From Jiella avicenniae (lineage in GTDB: Bacteria > Pseudomonadota > Alphaproteobacteria > Rhizobiales > Rhizobiaceae), in contig NZ_JAJUWU010000008.1 in the NCBI RefSeq assembly GCF_021390325.1, positions 1 through 64,000 on the forward strand: 64,000 bases of DNA. Reading direction: 5' to 3'. This document shows positions 60,005-64,000 of this stretch, piece after piece. Position 1 is the stretch's first letter. Every line of letters starts with the position of its first letter. A program made the position numbers and the translations under genes. A model generated the notes under the pieces. The model worked only from the letters and a program-made list of their open reading frames with translations, was not told where the DNA came from and ran no database searches.

Positions 60005-60877
60005 ATGTCCGACACGCTGGACGCCCGGCTCGATGCCTTCCGGCCGGATCTCGCCGACGCGCGGCTGAAGGGCCGCGTCGAGGCCGAGCGGTTCGTCGCC
60101 GGGAAGGCGCGGCGCGTCGTTGCGCCGATCGCGCCGCTGAGGCGCCGGCCGGATGACGGCGCGCCCCTCGACACCGAACTCTTGATGGGCGAGCGGGTGA
60201 TGGTCTTCGAAGAGACCGGCGACGGCTGGTGCTGGCTGCAGGCCGAAGCCGATTCCTATGTCGGCTACGCGCCCGCCGCGTGCCTCGGCCGCGTCGAAGA
60301 CGCCGCGCCGCCCGCTGCGCGTGTCTCTGTGCCCCGGACGCTCGTCTTCCCGGCGCCGGACATCAAGCGGCCACCGCTCGCCGCTTTGCCGATGGGAGCT
60401 CTCGTCTCGGTCGTCGGCGAAGCGAGCGATCACAACGCCCATTATGCCGAACTCGCTTCCGGCGGCTTCGTCGTCCGTCAGCATCTCGCGCCGCTCGCCG
60501 AGGTCGAGACCGATTTCGTCGCGGTCGCCGAGCGGTTTCTCGGCGTTCCCTATCTGTGGGGCGGCAAGAGCGCGCTCGGCATCGACTGTTCGGGGCTGCT
60601 GCAACTGGCCCTGCAGGCGACGGGGGCCTCGGCGCCGCGCGACGCCGACCTGCAGGAGCGCCAGCTCGGCACCCGGCTCGCCGGCGTCGAGGGGCTGGAG
60701 CGCGGCGACCTGATCTTCTGGAAGGGCCATGTCGGCATGATGGCCGACGGCCGAACGCTCCTCCACGCCAACTCCCACCACATGATGGTGGCGAAGGAAC
60801 CGCTGTCGGCGACGATCGAACGGCTGACCGCCAAGGGCGTCGCGGTGACCAGTGTGCGGCGGCTGCGCGGCGACTGA
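60005..60877 (+). CDS. NlpC/P60 family peptidase with SH3 domains
   Basis: 290 residues from ATG 60005, with GGAGG nine bases upstream. Residues ~40-95 form a bacterial SH3-like domain (APIAPLRRRPDDGAPLDTEL, GDGWCWLQAEADSYVGYAP) and a second SH3-like unit follows to about 165. The C-terminal NlpC/P60 domain shows VPYLWGGKSALGIDCSGLLQ (Cys195), DLIFWKGHVGMM (His242) and LLHANSHHM (third site His). The family cuts gamma-D-glutamyl-meso-DAP bonds in peptidoglycan peptides; without a signal peptide it probably works on recycled muropeptides in the cytoplasm. Downstream of the M17 aminopeptidase. Confidence 0.92.
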   Translation: MSDTLDARLDAFRPDLADARLKGRVEAERFVAGKARRVVAPIAPLRRRPDDGAPLDTELLMGERVMVFEETGDGWCWLQAEADSYVGYAPAACLGRVEDAAPPAARVSVPRTLVFPAPDIKRPPLAALPMGALVSVVGEASDHNAHYAELASGGFVVRQHLAPLAEVETDFVAVAERFLGVPYLWGGKSALGIDCSGLLQLALQATGASAPRDADLQERQLGTRLAGVEGLERGDLIFWKGHVGMMADGRTLLHANSHHMMVAKEPLSATIERLTAKGVAVTSVRRLRGD

Positions 60878-60973
60878 CGTGGCCGTCGCCGTCGTTCGGC
60901 GGCCGATGGGCACGTGTTGGATTCCGCGCGGCGATCCACTAGCGTCGCGCCGCTATCGAAACGGGAGGATCAC

Positions 60974-61720
60974 ATGGCAGACAAGATTGCGCTGGTGACC
61001 GGCGGGGGAACCGGCGTCGGCAAGGCGATCACCAGGGCGCTCGTCGGCGAAGGCTTTCAGGTGGTGATCACCGGACGGCGCGCCGGCGTCCTGGAGGACG
61101 CGGCGAAGGAGATCGACGCCGGGTCGGTCCACGCCGTCGCCTGCGACGTCTCGGACCGGGAGGCGGTGGCATCTCTCTTCCGCACCGTCGGCGAAAAGTT
61201 CGGACGGCTCGATCTCCTCGTCAACAATGCCGGTGTTTCCTCGCCGTCGGTGCCGCTGGAGGATCTGCCCGTCGAGGAATGGAACAAGGCCATCGGCGCC
61301 AATCTCTCCGGCTCGTTCTTCTGCATCCAGGAGGCCTTCCGGATGATGAAGGCGCAGAAGCCGCGAGGCGGGCGGATCATCAACAACGGCTCGGTCTCGG
61401 CGACAACGCCGCGGCCGAACTCGGCCCCTTATACCGCGACGAAACACGCCATCACCGGGCTCACCAAGTCGGCGTCGCTCGATGGGCGCAGGTTCGACAT
61501 CGCCGTCGGCCAGATCGACATCGGCAATGCCGCGAGCGAGATGACGGCCAAGATGTCCGGCGGCGTGATGCAGGCCGACGGCTCGATGAAGCCCGAACCG
61601 ACGATCGATACGGCGCACATCGCCCGCGCCGTCGCCTACATGGCCAGCCTGCCGCTCGACGCGAACGTCTTCACCATGACGGTGATGGCCAACCAGATGC
61701 CCTTCGTCGGCCGCGGCTGA
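60974..61720 (+). CDS. SDR family oxidoreductase
   Basis: 248 residues from ATG 60974, with GGGAGGA upstream. Classical short-chain dehydrogenase: [18 protein letters not shown] (cofactor loop), [11 protein letters not shown] (NNAG), [20 protein letters not shown] (Ser) and [16 protein letters not shown] (Tyr-x3-Lys). The Asp/Arg pattern (ITGRR) after strand two suggests NADP. Substrate unknown. Monocistronic, with a convergent cheW. Confidence 0.92.
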   Translation: MADKIALVTGGGTGVGKAITRALVGEGFQVVITGRRAGVLEDAAKEIDAGSVHAVACDVSDREAVASLFRTVGEKFGRLDLLVNNAGVSSPSVPLEDLPVEEWNKAIGANLSGSFFCIQEAFRMMKAQKPRGGRIINNGSVSATTPRPNSAPYTATKHAITGLTKSASLDGRRFDIAVGQIDIGNAASEMTAKMSGGVMQADGSMKPEPTIDTAHIARAVAYMASLPLDANVFTMTVMANQMPFVGRG

Positions 61721-61802
61721 GAGGCTGCCGTCGTCGAGGATCGCGGCGCCTCGGGATGGGCGCCGCGTCCATGGGGGCGAGGTGCCGGCTCCCCGCCCGG
61801 GA

Positions 61803-62303
61803 TCAGAAGAAGTCGGCCTTGCCCGGCTCGGAGAACATCCGGTCGAGATTGAGGAAGCAGATCATCTCGCCCTGATGGGCGAAGATGCCTTCGACGAAGC
61901 CCTTGTCGTAGCCGGAAGTCATTTCCGGCACCGGCTGGATCATCGACTGGTCGAGCGTGAGGATGTCCGACACCCGGTCGACCATCAGGCCGAAGATGGC
62001 CCCGTCCAGTTCGGCGACGACGATGGCGCTGCGTTCGGTCGGCGTCGACCACCCCTGACCGAGCTTGCGCGCGGTGTTGATCACCGGGATCACGGCGCCG
62101 CGGAGATTCATCATGCCCATCACTTCGGGCGAGGCATGGGGCAGCGGCGTCGACTTCGCCCAGCCGCGGATCTCGCGGATCGAGGTGGTGCGCACGCAGA
62201 ACTGCTGGTCGCCGAGATAAAAGGCGATGATCTCGATCGGGGCGTTGTTGATCGGGACCTGGCCTGCCAGGGTCTCAAGAGACGTCGTCAAGGGTCGTTC
62301 CAT
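61803..62303 (-). CDS. cheW: Chemotaxis protein CheW
   Basis: 166 residues from the ATG at 62301-62303; the frame is open upstream to 62543 without family character. CheW marks: IEIIAFYLGDQQFCVRTTSI (first barrel strand), IREIRGW, VMGMMNLRGAVIPVINTARK (the NLRG...P..D/N segment, here Asn) and FGLMVDRVSDILTL. It couples receptors to CheA. No other che gene is nearby, so it is an orphan or part of a scattered system. Confidence 0.93.
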   Translation of the reverse strand: MERPLTTSLETLAGQVPINNAPIEIIAFYLGDQQFCVRTTSIREIRGWAKSTPLPHASPEVMGMMNLRGAVIPVINTARKLGQGWSTPTERSAIVVAELDGAIFGLMVDRVSDILTLDQSMIQPVPEMTSGYDKGFVEGIFAHQGEMICFLNLDRMFSEPGKADFF

Positions 62304-62587
62304 CCGTCGGGTTGTCGAATGCCGGTCCTTACTGCCGCCTCGCGAGGCCGCCGCAGCATGGAGGATCGGCGCGGAGCTTAGCGCGCCATGCTGTCGCTTG
62401 GCTGGAGGCTGCGACGGCGGGAGACGGCCCTGCGCCTTGCCGAAGGGAGAACCGGGGATCGGTGGTGGCATGGGTCCGAGCGTTTCGAACTGCGTCTTGG
62501 CGAGGCAAAATTCGTCATCGCTTTTGCCCGGGCGCGGGTGCATAAGGGCGTCGTCGATCGATCGAATTTCCCGGGCAACCCGCCACC

Positions 62588-63751
62588 ATGCGCGCCTCCG
62601 GCGTCCCCTCCAGTCAGCCTGAATCGTCTCCCGCCGCCGCGCCGCGTTTCGTCCTGCGTCCGGCGGTCGCCGAGGACGTCGATTCGCTGGTCGCCCTTGA
62701 AGAGGCGGTCTTCGTTTCCGACCGGATCACCCGGCGCTCGTTCAAGAGCCTTCTCGGATCATCCAGTGCGCTGATCCTCGTCGCGGAGGATCACGCCGGC
62801 GGCGAGCTTCTCGGTTATGCGGCGCTGCTGTTCCGCCGGGGCACGGCTCTCGCGCGGCTCTATTCGATCGCCGTGTCGGCGACGTCGGTCGGCCAGGGCA
62901 TCGGCCGGGCGCTGCTCAAGGGCGCCGAAACGGCGGCCTTCGAAAGGGACCGGGTCTGCCTCAGACTCGAGGTCCGCGAGGACAACGAACGGGCGATCAG
63001 ACTCTACCGCCTGGAAGGCTTTCGGCCGATCGGCCGCTATCTCGACTATTATGCCGATCACATGCCGGCGCTCCGCTTCGAAAAGACGCTGCGTGGCGAC
63101 AAGCCGTTCGACACGGGCGTTCCCTATTACGAGCAGACCACCGATTTCACCTGCGGCTCGTGCTGCCTGATGATGGCGATGGCCCGCGACGTCGAGGGTT
63201 TTCAGCTCGACCCTGTGATGGAAATCCGGCTTTGGCGCGAGGCGACGACGATCTTCATGATGTCGGGGCCCGGCGGCTGCGATCCCTTCGGCCTCGCGGT
63301 CACGGCCCACGAATTCGGCCTCGATGCCGCGATCCACGTCTCCCAGGCCGGCGATCTGTTTCTCGAAGGCGTCCGGAGCCTCGAGAAGCAGAAGGTCATG
63401 GCGCTCGCTCAGGAAGACTTTCGCCGACGGGCGGTGCAATACGAGATTCCGACGGTGATCGAACCCTTCACGCTGGACACGCTGCGCGCCCATCTCGGGC
63501 GGGGCGGCACCGCCATCGTTCTCGTCTCGGGCTACCACATGTTCGCCAAGAAGGTGCCGCACTGGGTGCTCGCCCATGGCGACGACGGGCGGCACATCAT
63601 CATCCACGATCCCTGGGTCGCCGACGAGCGGGGCGAATCCATTGCGGACGCGGCCTACCTGCCGCTGCCCTATCAGACCTTCGACAAGATGGCCCGGTTC
63701 GGCAAGGCGAGCCTCAGGGCAGCGGTTTTTCTCTCGCCCCGACGGAGCTGA
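62588..63751 (+). CDS. GNAT acetyltransferase-peptidase C39-like fusion
   Basis: 387 residues. The first ~165 residues are a GNAT domain (FVLRPAVAEDVDSLVALEEA; SVGQGIGRALLKGAE as acetyl-CoA loop; RLEVREDNERAIRLYRLEGF). Residues ~175-385 are a peptidase C39-like domain: VPYYEQTTDFTCGSCCLMMA (catalytic Cys189), VPHWVLAHGDDGRHIIIHDP (His, then Asp in IHDPWV). This fusion and its partner RimK-type gene were described in a comparative study of amidoligases as part of a predicted peptide-modification system. No double-glycine leader or transporter gene is visible. The next gene starts 9 bases on. Confidence 0.92.
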   Translation: MRASGVPSSQPESSPAAAPRFVLRPAVAEDVDSLVALEEAVFVSDRITRRSFKSLLGSSSALILVAEDHAGGELLGYAALLFRRGTALARLYSIAVSATSVGQGIGRALLKGAETAAFERDRVCLRLEVREDNERAIRLYRLEGFRPIGRYLDYYADHMPALRFEKTLRGDKPFDTGVPYYEQTTDFTCGSCCLMMAMARDVEGFQLDPVMEIRLWREATTIFMMSGPGGCDPFGLAVTAHEFGLDAAIHVSQAGDLFLEGVRSLEKQKVMALAQEDFRRRAVQYEIPTVIEPFTLDTLRAHLGRGGTAIVLVSGYHMFAKKVPHWVLAHGDDGRHIIIHDPWVADERGESIADAAYLPLPYQTFDKMARFGKASLRAAVFLSPRRS

Positions 63752-63760
63752 CGCGTCTTC

Positions 63761-64000
63761 ATGTCCCAATGGGTCGTCCTCGTCGGCCGCCTGGCCGAAC
63801 TCGACAACAGCGCCACCCCGCACAAGGTGATGACCAGCCGGGACTATCTCGCCCGTCCGGCGCTGTTTCGCGGCCAGCGGCCGAAGATCATCAATCTCTC
63901 CCGCTCCTACGCCTATCAGAGCCGCGGCTACTACGCCTCGCTGCTGGCCGAGGCGCGCGGCCACCGCATCATCCCGTCGGTCGAGACGATGATCGATCTG
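63761..64000 (+). CDS. RimK-type ATP-grasp ligase, N-terminal part (cut by window end)
   Basis: The first 80 residues are seen. MSQWVVLVGRLAELDNSATP, then VMTSRDYLARPALFRGQRPK and INLSRSYAYQSRGYYASLLA match the N-terminal domain of RimK-like proteins with an RLAN domain; the ATP-grasp part lies outside the window. It follows the GNAT/C39 gene by 9 bases, the arrangement expected for the predicted amidoligase system. It most likely adds an amino acid to a small molecule or a protein terminus. Function inferred. Confidence 0.85.
   Translation, partial: MSQWVVLVGRLAELDNSATPHKVMTSRDYLARPALFRGQRPKIINLSRSYAYQSRGYYASLLAEARGHRIIPSVETMIDL

Overview
The window is GC-rich chromosomal DNA from an alphaproteobacterium, most likely a methylotrophic member of the Hyphomicrobiales (Rhizobiales). 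The evidence is the gene content and order: an aa3-type oxidase subunit IV gene followed by pntA/pntAB/pntB; a fabI, histidine phosphatase, DnaJ-like, outer-membrane lipoprotein and pdxH neighbourhood; DUF2336, DUF2934 and RT0821-type proteins; and a complete tetrahydromethanopterin (H4MPT) formaldehyde-oxidation island. Genus is not resolved. All similarity statements come from reading the translations by eye, because no database search was possible.

Layout. 1-0.9 kb: 3' part of tuf (EF-Tu) with a strong terminator. 1.0-6.3 kb: six glycosyltransferase-like genes, four of them a tandemly duplicated two-gene module. 6.5-9.0 kb: DUF3095 protein, DsbB, DedA/YqaA-like protein. 9.1-11.6 kb: tRNA-Leu(CAA), rplS, an unknown polytopic membrane protein. 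12.1-16.0 kb: a secreted unknown and a UvrD/PcrA helicase with a 60-residue low-complexity in-frame insert. 16.1-19.0 kb: a DctMQP TRAP transporter. 19.1-23.9 kb: single housekeeping genes (EEP nuclease, a small Rmf/CrpP-like protein, proline iminopeptidase, GFA protein, a secreted unknown, RarD). 23.9-25.7 kb: a visibly AT-rich island with one gene, a secreted ClpP-fold serine protease fused to an LprI-like domain. 25.7-31.1 kb: GNAT-nitrilase fusion, YceI, a diguanylate cyclase, LOG protein, histidine phosphatase. 31.2-37.9 kb: fabI, DnaJ-like, lipoprotein, pdxH, oxidase subunit IV and the transhydrogenase operon. 38.0-42.9 kb: a secreted unknown, nitroreductase, flavin reductase, DUF2336, NAD kinase.

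43.1-54.8 kb is the C1 island. On the minus strand lie mptG-like (beta-RFAP synthase), mtdB, an ATP-grasp gene, mch, a RimK/MptN-like ligase, an MdcB/CitG-like gene and fae. On the plus strand, diverging from a 73-nt gap, lie a pterin carbinolamine dehydratase gene and fhcB, fhcA, fhcD and fhcC. Together Fae, MtdB, Mch and Fhc carry formaldehyde to formate, and the other genes fit synthesis of the H4MPT and methanofuran cofactors.

54.9-64.0 kb: small conserved proteins, a redoxin and gph, a 31-residue membrane peptide, a perfect FNR/FixK-type box upstream of a DUF2934 gene, a TadD-like TPR lipoprotein, an M17 aminopeptidase adjoining an NlpC/P60 protein, an SDR, an orphan CheW, and at the right edge a GNAT/peptidase-C39 fusion followed by a RimK-type ligase cut by the window end, which is the start of a predicted amidoligase-peptidase system.
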